DNA of 38,365 nucleotides, taken from positions 1 through 38,365 of the forward strand of contig CAJOCR010000024.1 of assembly GCA_905236755.1 (NCBI GenBank), written 5' to 3'. The notes below the pieces were generated by a model. The model was not told where the DNA came from. It did not search any database and worked only from the letters and a program-made list of their open reading frames with translations. Within the stretch, counting starts at the first letter, position 1. Each line of letters begins with the position of its first letter. The position numbers and the translations under genes are program-made. The stretch comes from an uncultured Prevotella sp. (GTDB lineage: Bacteria; Bacteroidota; Bacteroidia; Bacteroidales; Bacteroidaceae). Positions 32,143-38,365 of the stretch are shown here, piece after piece.

Positions 32143-33432
32143 TTAACTGTATTTCTTAGGATAACGAATAATGATAGCTAAAAAGGCAGCTAAACCAATA
32201 GCCATAGGGTAGAACAGCCATGGTATTATCTGAACAGGGTTGATACCAGCCAAGCCTGCAGCTAACAGAAGCTGAACGCCATAAGGTAGTAATCCCTGTA
32301 CGCAACAAGAGAACGTATCGAGGATACTTGCTGCCTTTCGGTTGTCAACACCATATTGATCACCTATCTTTTTTGATATACTTCCCACAGTGAGTATGGC
32401 TACAGTATTGTTAGCTGTGCAGATGTTCACGAAACTAACGAGGGCAGCAATAGCCAGTTCTGCTCCTCGCTTACCATTAACATGAGCGGTCAGTCTGTCA
32501 ATAATGAAATCAATACCACCATTTTCGCGTATAATCTCGAGCATACCTCCTGCCATCATGGCAATGATAACCAGTTCACCCATGCCGAGAACGCCATCTC
32601 CCATAGCAGCAAACCAGCCCGTCACAGTATAATCACCTGAGATAAGCCCTATTACACCACAGATAGCGAGACCCAAGGTTAATACCGCCATCACATTCAT
32701 ACCGGCAATCGCAGTAACAAGTACAACAAGATAGGGGATAACCTTGTAGAATTCCACCTCCTCTACATTTGTTGGAGCCGAAAGACCTCTGCCCATGACG
32801 GCATATATAGCAAGAACGACAAGAGCAGCAGGCATCACAATCTGTGAGTTCACTCGGAATTTATCGCTCATGTTGCAGCCTTGTGTTTGTGTTGCCACAA
32901 CAGTAGTATCGCTAATAAAAGAAAGATTATCGCCAAAATATGCTCCTCCCACAACAACAGCCGTGAGCAGAGCTATCGAACTTCCTGTAGAATGAGCCAC
33001 ACCAGCGGCTATAGGTACAAGGGCCACAACTGTTCCTACACTTGTTCCGATGGATACAGAAATAAAGCAAGCGGCAAGAAATAATCCTGGGAGAAGTAGG
33101 TTGGTGGGAAGGTAGTTAATAGCTATGTTCACTGTAGCGTTAATGGCTCCCATGTTCTTGGCTGATGCAGCAAAAGCCCCCGCAAGAACATAAATCCATA
33201 GCATAAGCATCAGGTTTTGCGAACCAGCACCTTTATTAAAGGTGTCAATGCGCTTTTTCATTGAAATGTCACCTGATATGATAATAGCGTAAACACTCGA
33301 GAAGAGAAAGGCCACAGTTAGACTTAGGTTTGGTTCATTATCAGTTTTGTCCACAGAATATATTGTGAACATCACGATGAATGCAATTAGCAAAAATAGT
33401 GGCGATAACGCCAATAATCCACTTTTTTTCAA
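32143..33432 (-). CDS. NhaC-family Na+/H+ antiporter
   Basis: The protein has 429 residues and about eleven membrane helices. The family region GTSVGTVVALVPIAAGVAHSTG and the later NTVAILTVGSISKKIGDQYGVDNRKAASILDTFSC fit NhaC. GGAYFGDNLSFISDTTVVATQTQGC is a strongly conserved NhaC segment with acidic residues in the transport path. Family members exchange Na+ for H+, or malate/Na+ for lactate/H+. A gene of unknown function follows after 3 bp. I see no exact TAnnTTTG upstream; the 5' side is repeat-rich. Confidence 0.9.
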   Translation of the reverse strand: MKKSGLLALSPLFLLIAFIVMFTIYSVDKTDNEPNLSLTVAFLFSSVYAIIISGDISMKKRIDTFNKGAGSQNLMLMLWIYVLAGAFAASAKNMGAINATVNIAINYLPTNLLLPGLFLAACFISVSIGTSVGTVVALVPIAAGVAHSTGSSIALLTAVVVGGAYFGDNLSFISDTTVVATQTQGCNMSDKFRVNSQIVMPAALVVLAIYAVMGRGLSAPTNVEEVEFYKVIPYLVVLVTAIAGMNVMAVLTLGLAICGVIGLISGDYTVTGWFAAMGDGVLGMGELVIIAMMAGGMLEIIRENGGIDFIIDRLTAHVNGKRGAELAIAALVSFVNICTANNTVAILTVGSISKKIGDQYGVDNRKAASILDTFSCCVQGLLPYGVQLLLAAGLAGINPVQIIPWLFYPMAIGLAAFLAIIIRYPKKYS

Positions 33433-33516
33433 TTTTATCTAAACCTTAACTTTAATTTTAATTCAACTTAAACTTAAAACTTGACCTTAACTCCTTAACA
33501 CCTTAACGATGAACGT

Positions 33517-33531
33517 TGAACCGAAGGTTCA
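33517..33531. repeat. 15-nt GAA-triloop mini-hairpin
   Basis: TGAACC-GAA-GGTTCA, six perfect pairs with a GAA loop closed by C-G. It overlaps the left edge of copy B. Confidence 0.65.
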
Positions 33532-33769
33532 TTAGCATTGCTTGCAATGCGATAACTCCTAACTCCTATCTTCTAACTCCTAACTCATTTGGCGCTTCGC
33601 TTAACGTGTAATTACCGAAAATTGACGTAAATTTTTCAAAAATTATTTTTTTGATTTAACATATAATTTATGATAATTTGCGATTAATTTTTGATAATTC
33701 GCGTCTGCGTAAGCAAAATAACTTAACATCTCATTATTCACTATTAACTATTTATTTCCGTTGGTCAAA
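33525..33769 (-). repeat. Long inverted-repeat element, copy B
   Basis: The reverse complement of copy A (20305-20529). It is 20 nt longer: three extra heptamers (21 nt) minus one A in the A run. Apart from that I find only a G/A difference in the CTTGCGCAG segment. The two copies sit 13 kb apart in opposite orientation. Confidence 0.9.
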
Positions 33770-33784
33770 GCAAAGCGTCCAAAT

Positions 33785-34849
33785 TCAAAGTTGCGTTCTC
33801 CTATAGAAATCAACATTCTCAGGTGACAACAATTCTATAGGCATATAGTTTACTGGTTGCACCTTTTTCTTAAGCACAATAGCTTTGAAAAGGGCATCAA
33901 TGCAGCAATAGCCCTGTTGGTAAGCATGTTGTGCAATAAGGAAACTAATACTTCCTTCTTTCATGCAATGAGCATTCTTCTCAACCATATCATAGCCCAT
34001 AATCTGTATGTCTCTACGGTTTGATCTAAGAAGGAAATCGCCTACGATATGAGCCTTAGAACTCAATGTGATACAATGGTGAACATCAGGATGTTCATCA
34101 AAGAACTTAGTCAAAGCCTCTGTATATTCCTGTTTTGTTCCGCCCCAAGGCACATCAAGCTCTGTAATCTTTATTTCTGGGAAGTGGTCACGCATGTAAT
34201 GGCGGAAGCCCACCTCACGGTTGTCCTGCTGTTTAGAAGAACTATGTCCGTTCTTTGTTAACTTGAAGAACATCACCTCCTTTTCCTTAGATGCAATGAG
34301 CATCAGCATACGTGCAGCAAAGTATCCGCTGGCAAATGAATCCTGACCGAAGAACGATAGTGGGCGAAGGTCGGGCATATATGAGTCGAGCATCACGAAT
34401 GGAATTTTCAATTCGTGGAGCTTATCTGTGAATTCGCGTGTCTCTTCCAATGCTGATGGTACAACAACCACACCTTCAGGATTGTTAGATAAGCACTCCT
34501 CACACTGCTCGTTGAACGATTCAACGCTAAATCGCTGGTAATGCAAAATTCGTACATTGATGTGGAAATCTCTACGTGCTTCCATAGCCTTGTATGCGCC
34601 TTGCTCAATCTCCTCCCAATAAGCTTCCTGCTCGTGGCGGGGCATCACAATATAAAATGTGTACGATTTGTTGTAGGCCAAGGCACTGGCATACATGTTA
34701 GGATGATAATCTACTTCTTTCAGGGCAGCCTCCACTTTTTCTCTTGCTTTAGGAGAAACATTTGGACGATTGTGTAAAACACGGTCCACAGTACCTACAG
34801 AAACGCCCGCCTTTTCAGCGATGTCCTTAATACGAATTTTATCAGTCAT
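33785..34849 (-). CDS. LacI-family transcriptional regulator of the kdg genes
   Basis: The protein has 354 residues from the ATG at 34849; the 18 codons before it contain no credible start. A LacI helix-turn-helix (IRIKDIAEKAGVSVGTVDRVLHNR, about 4-27, plus hinge helix to about 58) is followed by a periplasmic-binding-protein-like sugar domain (about 62-330). It diverges from kdgK-kdgA with GTGCG-rich dyads between. I infer that it represses the kdg genes and itself until a sugar-acid intermediate, perhaps KDG, binds; regulator-target pairing is by position only. Confidence 0.88.
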   Translation of the reverse strand: MTDKIRIKDIAEKAGVSVGTVDRVLHNRPNVSPKAREKVEAALKEVDYHPNMYASALAYNKSYTFYIVMPRHEQEAYWEEIEQGAYKAMEARRDFHINVRILHYQRFSVESFNEQCEECLSNNPEGVVVVPSALEETREFTDKLHELKIPFVMLDSYMPDLRPLSFFGQDSFASGYFAARMLMLIASKEKEVMFFKLTKNGHSSSKQQDNREVGFRHYMRDHFPEIKITELDVPWGGTKQEYTEALTKFFDEHPDVHHCITLSSKAHIVGDFLLRSNRRDIQIMGYDMVEKNAHCMKEGSISFLIAQHAYQQGYCCIDALFKAIVLKKKVQPVNYMPIELLSPENVDFYRRTQL

Positions 34850-34890
34850 AATTATAATTATTTGCCACACGCGTACATTTATATTAGTTT

Positions 34891-34902
34891 TGTGCGCGCA
34901 CA
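34891..34902. promoter_or_regulatory. Operator candidate 1, perfect 12-bp palindrome
   Basis: TGTGCGCGCACA lies between the LacI -7 element and its start codon, so binding would block its transcription. GC-rich DNA stands out in this AT-rich region. Confidence 0.55.
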
Positions 34903-34922
34903 CGTAGCATACTAATATTTCG

Positions 34923-34930
34923 CAAATATA
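34923..34930 (-). promoter_or_regulatory. Predicted -7 element of the LacI gene
   Basis: The minus strand reads TATATTTG, an exact TAnnTTTG match. Operator candidate 2 occupies the expected -33 position. The leader is about 70 nt. Confidence 0.55.
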
Positions 34931-34946
34931 ACTATTTTTTTTAAAT

Positions 34947-34960
34947 TGTGCGCACGCACA
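34947..34960. promoter_or_regulatory. Operator candidate 2, split dyad
   Basis: The same half sites as candidate 1, TGTGCG and CGCACA, here with two bases (CA) between them. It overlaps the -33 region of the LacI promoter and lies about 70 bp upstream of the kdgK -7 element. Confidence 0.5.
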
Positions 34961-35025
34961 GTGTAAAATTCAACGCAAAAAGGTAATTTTTTATGTTTTT
35001 ATTTCCTCATTTGCGAAAATATATC

Positions 35026-35033
35026 TATTTTTG
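35026..35033 (+). promoter_or_regulatory. Predicted -7 element of kdgK-kdgA
   Basis: TATTTTTG is an exact TAnnTTTG match 76 bp before the kdgK ATG. I find no TTTG at 19-22 bp, so the promoter may depend on an activator or be weak. Confidence 0.45.
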
Positions 35034-35109
35034 CTTGTGAAGAATAACGTATAGTTATTTTTAAAAAGTAAATTCATAAAAACAAACATAACTTAAAGAA
35101 CAAGTTTAA

Positions 35110-36135
35110 ATGTCTAAGATTGTTACGTTGGGCGAGATTATGCTTCGCCTATCTCCAAACGGTAATGACCGTTTTATTCAGACTGATTCTTTTCGCATTA
35201 TCCCTGGTGGCGGGGAAGCAAATGTTGCTGTATCGTTGGCAAACTATGGTCATGATGCTTATTTTGTGTCAAAGCTGCCTGAGCATGAGATTGGTCAGAT
35301 TGCAGTCAACGCACTCCGTCGTTATGGTGTGAATACCGAGTTCATAGCTCGTGGTGGTAGTCGTGTGGGACTCTATTATGCTGAGACAGGTGCGTCAATG
35401 CGTCCTTCAAAGGTAATATACGATCGTGCTAACAGTTCTATTGCCGAGGCCGACCCACAGGATTTTGATTTCGATGCAATCATGGAAGGTGCCGACTGGT
35501 TTCATTGGAGCGGCATCACACCTGCAATATCTGATAAGGCAGCCCTTCTAACTAAGTTGGCTTGTGAGGCGGCTAAGCGTCATGGAGTAACTGTTTCTGT
35601 TGACCTTAACTTCCGCAAGAAACTCTGGACATCAGAAAAAGCTATTTCTGTAATGCGTCCACTCATGCAGTATGTTGATGTATGCATTGGCAATGAAGAG
35701 GATGCTGCTCTTTGTCTTGGTTTCAAACCAGATGCTGATGTAGAGAATGGTAAGACAGACGCTGCAGGCTATCATAAGATATTTGAGCAGATGGCTAAGG
35801 AATTCGACTTCAAATATGTTGTTTCAACCCTTCGTGAGTCTTATTCTGCATCATATAATGGTTGGAAGGCACTTATCTTTGACGGTAAGGACTTCTATGA
35901 GAGCAAGCATTATGATATCAACCCAATTATCGATCGTGTTGGTGGAGGCGACAGTTTCTCTGGTGGTCTTATTCATGGTATGCTTAAATACAATAACGAT
36001 CAGGCAAAAGCCCTTGAGTTTGCTGTTGCAGCAAGTGCTTTGAAGCATACTATCAATGGTGATTTCAATCTTGTTAGCGAAGCTGAAGTTCTTGCTCTTG
36101 CAGGAGGTGATGCAAGCGGACGTGTTCAACGTTAA
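35110..36135 (+). CDS. kdgK: 2-dehydro-3-deoxygluconokinase
   Basis: The protein has 341 residues and a PfkB/ribokinase fold. The N-terminal substrate region has [15 protein letters not shown] and [12 protein letters not shown]; the C-terminal PfkB motif is [16 protein letters not shown] with the catalytic base Asp281. It phosphorylates KDG (2-keto-3-deoxygluconate) to KDPG with ATP in the cytoplasm, a step in breakdown of pectin-derived uronic acids. The KDPG aldolase gene follows after 20 bp. Confidence 0.92.
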   Translation: MSKIVTLGEIMLRLSPNGNDRFIQTDSFRIIPGGGEANVAVSLANYGHDAYFVSKLPEHEIGQIAVNALRRYGVNTEFIARGGSRVGLYYAETGASMRPSKVIYDRANSSIAEADPQDFDFDAIMEGADWFHWSGITPAISDKAALLTKLACEAAKRHGVTVSVDLNFRKKLWTSEKAISVMRPLMQYVDVCIGNEEDAALCLGFKPDADVENGKTDAAGYHKIFEQMAKEFDFKYVVSTLRESYSASYNGWKALIFDGKDFYESKHYDINPIIDRVGGGDSFSGGLIHGMLKYNNDQAKALEFAVAASALKHTINGDFNLVSEAEVLALAGGDASGRVQR

Positions 36136-36155
36136 TTACACATCAAAGAAAAGAA

Positions 36156-36830
36156 ATGGCAAAATTCAATAAAATACAGGTAATGACAGCTATGAAAGAA
36201 ACAGGTATGGTTCCTGTTTTCTTTAATAGCGACATCGATATTTGCAAAAACGTTATTAAGGCATGCTACGAGGGTGGTGTGCGTGTTTTTGAGTTTACTA
36301 ACCGTGGCGATTTTGCTCACGAGATTTTTGGTGAACTTGTGAAATGGGCAAACAAGGAATGTCCTGAGTTGATTCTTGGTGCAGGAACAGTTGTTGATGC
36401 ACCTACAGCAGCTCTTTATATCCAGTTAGGAGCAAACTTCATCGTTGGTCCAAATTTCAATCCAGAGATAGCACCAGTATGTAATCGTCGTTTGGTTCCA
36501 TATAGTCCAGGTTGCGGTTCTGTTTCCGAGATGAGCAATGCGCAGGCAGCAGGATGTGATGTTACTAAGGTGTTCCCAGCAGGAAATGTAGGCGGTCCTT
36601 CATTTGTTAAGAATGTGCTCGGTCCATTACGTTGGAGTAATATCATGGTTACAGGTGCAGTAGAACCTACAGAAGCAAACCTCACAGAATGGATTAAATC
36701 AGGAGTTATGTGTGTTGGCATGGGTTCTAAACTCTTCCCAAAGCAAGTCATTGCATCAGCTAACTGGCAAGCAATAACCGATAAGTGTAAAGAAACTCTT
36801 GGCTACATTAAAGAAGCAAGAAACAGTTAG
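36156..36830 (+). CDS. kdgA: KDPG/KHG aldolase
   Basis: The protein has 224 residues and a class I aldolase TIM barrel. The Schiff-base lysine is K138 in [13 protein letters not shown], the catalytic Glu is E46 in RVFEFTNR, and GAGTVVDAP and GPNFNPEI are typical family segments. It splits KDPG to pyruvate and glyceraldehyde 3-phosphate. It completes the kdg pathway with kdgK. The last sense codon (AGT) and the stop (TAG) form the first unit of a heptamer array. Confidence 0.93.
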   Translation: MAKFNKIQVMTAMKETGMVPVFFNSDIDICKNVIKACYEGGVRVFEFTNRGDFAHEIFGELVKWANKECPELILGAGTVVDAPTAALYIQLGANFIVGPNFNPEIAPVCNRRLVPYSPGCGSVSEMSNAQAAGCDVTKVFPAGNVGGPSFVKNVLGPLRWSNIMVTGAVEPTEANLTEWIKSGVMCVGMGSKLFPKQVIASANWQAITDKCKETLGYIKEARNS

Positions 36831-36859
36831 GAGTTAGGAGTTAGAAGTTAGGAGTTAGA
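36825..36859. repeat. Heptamer array starting inside the kdgA stop codon
   Basis: Five units with exact 7-bp period (AGTTAGG or AGTTAGA) plus a decayed sixth, then the near-palindrome GCATTGCATACAATGC. The first unit supplies the last Ser codon and the TAG stop of kdgA. Confidence 0.85.
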
Positions 36860-36928
36860 AGTTGGTGCATTGCATACAATGCTAATGAATAATTAAAATT
36901 TAATAATTATTAATTGGAAAATTCTTCA

Positions 36929-36943
36929 TCGCACGAAGTGCGA
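36929..36943. repeat. 15-nt GAA-triloop mini-hairpin
   Basis: TCGCAC-GAA-GTGCGA. It shares the outer TCG/CGA with 4727-4741 and the 20.2/20.7 kb copies; inner pairs differ on both sides in a compensatory way. Confidence 0.65.
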
Positions 36944-36959
36944 CTTATTACTTTTTCTC

Positions 36960-37013
36960 CCGTTGGTCAGAGGAACTTCCTCCCTTCGGGAACAGCCAGC
37001 AAAGCGTCCACAT
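36960..37013. repeat. GGACGCTTTGCTGGC module, copy 3 (opposite orientation)
   Basis: It matches the reverse complement of 20263-20316 with one or two differences and the same 54-bp length. Confidence 0.8.
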
Positions 37014-37040
37014 TTCACATTGCTAATTCCACATTAATAT

Positions 37041-37081
37041 TGCGTCTGATATGCCTAATAAGCATAATAGACGCATTTTTT
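37041..37081 (+). terminator. Terminator of kdgK-kdgA
   Basis: TGCGTCT (37041-37047) pairs with AGACGCA (37069-37075); an inner TATGC/GCATA pairs around a 7-nt loop; T run 37076-37081. It lies about 210 nt past the kdgA stop, beyond the inserted repeats. Confidence 0.8.
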
Positions 37082-37082
37082 A

Positions 37083-37114
37083 TTTGCAATTTTAAAATAT
37101 AATATATAATTTTG
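37083..37114 (+). promoter_or_regulatory. Predicted promoter of the nitrilase gene
   Basis: TTTG (37083-37086), a 20-bp spacer and TAATTTTG (37107-37114) give a full consensus match. It begins right after the T run of the preceding terminator. Confidence 0.7.
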
Positions 37115-37143
37115 TTGCCAAAGATATCATAAAATTAACCATC

Positions 37144-37893
37144 ATGAAAATTACACTGTTACAGCAAGACATTGTGTGGGGCGATCCGAAGGCGAATTGC
37201 CAAAGGGCTTCTGAGGCTATTGACAAGAATCCTGGTAGTGATATCTATGTTCTTCCAGAGATGTTCTCCACAGGTTTCTCTACAGAACCAGAAGGTATAG
37301 CCGACGAGAAAGGATATTCCCTTAACTGGATGACAGAAAAGGCTCAACAGACAGGTGCTGCCATATGTGGAAGTGTTGCCGCTGAAGAGTTTGGTCGATT
37401 TTATAATCGATTCTATTTTGTTCGTCCCAATGGTGTAGAAACAGTTTATGACAAACACCATCTTTTCACCTATGGAGGTGAAGATCGTCATTTCACAGCT
37501 GGTAAGCATCGTGTAGTTTTCGGATATGCGGGAAAATTATTCCTTCCACAGATATGTTACGATCTGCGTTTCCCTTGTTACAGCCGTAATCACAAAGAGT
37601 ATGATGTAGCTATTTATGTAGCTTCATGGCCATCAGTTCGTCAACACGCATGGGACACTCTTTTGCGTGCACGTGCCATTGAAAACCAATGTTATGTCAT
37701 TGGAGTTAACAGAGTTGGCGATGACCCTACATGCCATTATAATGGTGGCTCGTGTGTTATTGATCCGTGGGGTGAGACCGTTGTTGCATGCGAGTATGGT
37801 AAAGAAGACGCTGTAACAGCCGAAATAGACATTGAAAAGCTCCATGAATTCCGTAAGAAGTTTCCAGTACTTAATGATCAAGATGGCAGGTAA
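37144..37893 (+). CDS. Nitrilase-superfamily amidase, omega-amidase type
   Basis: The protein has 249 residues. The Glu-Lys-Cys triad is E39 (VLPEMFSTGF), K104 (YDKHHLF) and C138 (PQICYDLRFP). The length and these surroundings match YafV/Nit2-type omega-amidases, which hydrolyse 2-oxoglutaramate or 2-oxosuccinamate to the oxoacid and ammonia, often as repair or methionine-salvage side reactions. Cytoplasmic, no signal peptide. It is monocistronic with its own strong promoter. Confidence 0.9.
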   Translation: MKITLLQQDIVWGDPKANCQRASEAIDKNPGSDIYVLPEMFSTGFSTEPEGIADEKGYSLNWMTEKAQQTGAAICGSVAAEEFGRFYNRFYFVRPNGVETVYDKHHLFTYGGEDRHFTAGKHRVVFGYAGKLFLPQICYDLRFPCYSRNHKEYDVAIYVASWPSVRQHAWDTLLRARAIENQCYVIGVNRVGDDPTCHYNGGSCVIDPWGETVVACEYGKEDAVTAEIDIEKLHEFRKKFPVLNDQDGR

Positions 37894-38013
37894 AATAGTT
37901 AGAAGATAGGCGTTAGTAGTTGATAATTCATGATAGCTATCTTTTCATTTGACACTTTACGCTTGACGTTTATGCGTTTTTATTTACAACGGTCAAAAAC
38001 GTGAAATTTTTAC

Positions 38014-38049
38014 TTTCTGGGCAGGCAAAAATTTTTCTCTGCCCAGAAA
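38014..38049. repeat. Long hairpin with TCTGCCCAG arms
   Basis: TTTCTGGGCAG (38014-38024) and CTGCCCAGAAA (38039-38049) are perfect 11-bp arms, and the loop itself contains AAAAATTTTT. The arm sequence recurs as two direct copies at 22458-22468 and 22482-22490. Confidence 0.75.
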
Positions 38050-38220
38050 CTAAAAAAATCCCTTTTTTATAAATATAATATATATCTGTAAAAGTGTCAA
38101 GTGTCAAGTGTAAAGTCTTTCTTTCGCTACTGTCTCGTTTCTCATTCGCTTCTCTTTCGTATATGTCTCGTTCAAGAGCGAAGAATATGCGACTAATAGG
38201 GGGCACTCGCAAAATCCTGT

Positions 38221-38265
38221 GTTGAGAGTTTAAATATACTCTGTATAATAGTTCATAATCAAAAG
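38221..38265. repeat. 45-nt dispersed repeat, copy 2
   Basis: It matches 2365-2409 in the same orientation with one mismatch. In both places the minus strand reads an open FDYELLYRVYL frame. Confidence 0.75.
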
Positions 38266-38365
38266 AAAAATGAAGATGATAAGAGCATTCTGCTCTTTTA
38301 ATGATTTTATGCTGCTGTCTTTATGAAAACAAGTTTTCAACAGCCTGCATCATAAACTCATTAGG

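Larger units (their letters stand above)
33433..33784. other. Repeat-filled gap between NhaC and the LacI regulator
   Basis: No gene. It contains CCTTAACNC octamers (33484-33508), the triloop hairpin 33517-33531, the heptamer run of about 33550-33590, and the long inverted-repeat copy B (33525-33769), which ends 15 bp from the LacI stop codon. Confidence 0.7.
36831..37143. other. Gap between kdgA and the nitrilase gene
   Basis: No gene. In order: the rest of the heptamer array, the mini-hairpin 36929-36943, module copy 3 (36960-37013), the kdg terminator (37041-37081) and the nitrilase promoter (37083-37114). The repeats thus lie between stop codon and terminator. Confidence 0.75.
37894..38365. 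other. Non-coding right end of window
   Basis: I see no gene to the window edge. It contains decayed heptamers (37899-37921), a long hairpin at 38014-38049, (AAGTGTC)-type repeats near 38093-38115 and the 45-nt repeat copy 2 (38221-38265). An open minus-strand frame of 80 codons (37970-38212) runs through these repeats and is doubtful. The bases after 38266 give no clear feature. Confidence 0.6.

Noticed and set aside
20305..33769. Composite transposon flanked by inverted copies A and B
   Set aside because: The enclosed genes are ordinary housekeeping and transport genes, there is no transposase, and the copies lack transposon-end structure or target duplications that I can see.
37970..38212. 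80-codon open frame on the minus strand
   Set aside because: It runs through a long hairpin and tandem repeats. It may be a decayed coding-like repeat, but I cannot support it as a gene.

Overview
The window looks like chromosomal DNA of a Bacteroidales bacterium, most likely Prevotella or a close relative. The evidence is the gene content (four-subunit 2-oxoacid:ferredoxin oxidoreductase, NhaC and SulP transporters, lipoproteins with a cysteine box, a PAP2/beta-barrel fusion), AT-rich start regions with few Shine-Dalgarno motifs, and repeated matches to the Bacteroidota promoter pattern (TTTG, 19-22 bp, TAnnTTTG). I see 34 protein genes and one strong candidate for a free-standing small RNA. 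No tRNA, rRNA, CRISPR array, phage or transposase gene is visible.

Layout. 0.2-3.0 kb (minus): PAP2 phosphatase/beta-barrel protein, a small secreted protein, and an Lrp/AsnC regulator that shares a divergent promoter region with metY (plus). 4.8-7.7 kb (minus): TPR mini-protein, ferredoxin and the alpha, beta and gamma oxidoreductase subunits as one operon. 7.8-10.6 kb (plus): sodium:solute symporter and MATE exporter, overlapping. 10.5-12.7 kb: esterase, small-RNA locus (plus), CobW-type metal GTPase. 12.9-14.7 kb (plus): unrecognised acidic protein and DoxX protein. 14.9-22.1 kb (minus): GH3 lipoprotein, SulP and BASS-type transporters, MFS transporter. 22.8-24.8 kb: small membrane protein and DASS transporter, divergent. 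25.0-29.3 kb (plus): cell-wall operon of PBP4-type peptidase, double GT-A glycosyltransferase, amino-sugar kinase and MurQ etherase. 29.3-33.4 kb: small secreted CarboxypepD-like protein, membrane pseudokinase, and an NhaC antiporter with an unknown protein. 33.8-36.8 kb: LacI regulator diverging from kdgK-kdgA, the last two steps of the KDG/KDPG route. 37.1-37.9 kb: nitrilase/omega-amidase.

Themes. The 25-29 kb operon cleaves peptidoglycan peptides, phosphorylates amino sugars and removes the MurNAc lactyl ether; its glycosyltransferase has no known role in that pathway. The kdg genes and LacI regulator form a sugar-acid module with GTGCG-rich dyads in the shared promoter region.

The intergenic DNA is the most unusual part. 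It carries degenerate 7-bp tandem arrays, 15-nt mini-hairpins of 6+3+6 form with mostly GNA triloops and some compensatory stem changes, a near-identical inverted pair of about 225 bp copies, and several shorter modules in two or three copies. They cluster between stop codons and terminators or just upstream of promoters. I find no recognisable mobilising gene for them here.
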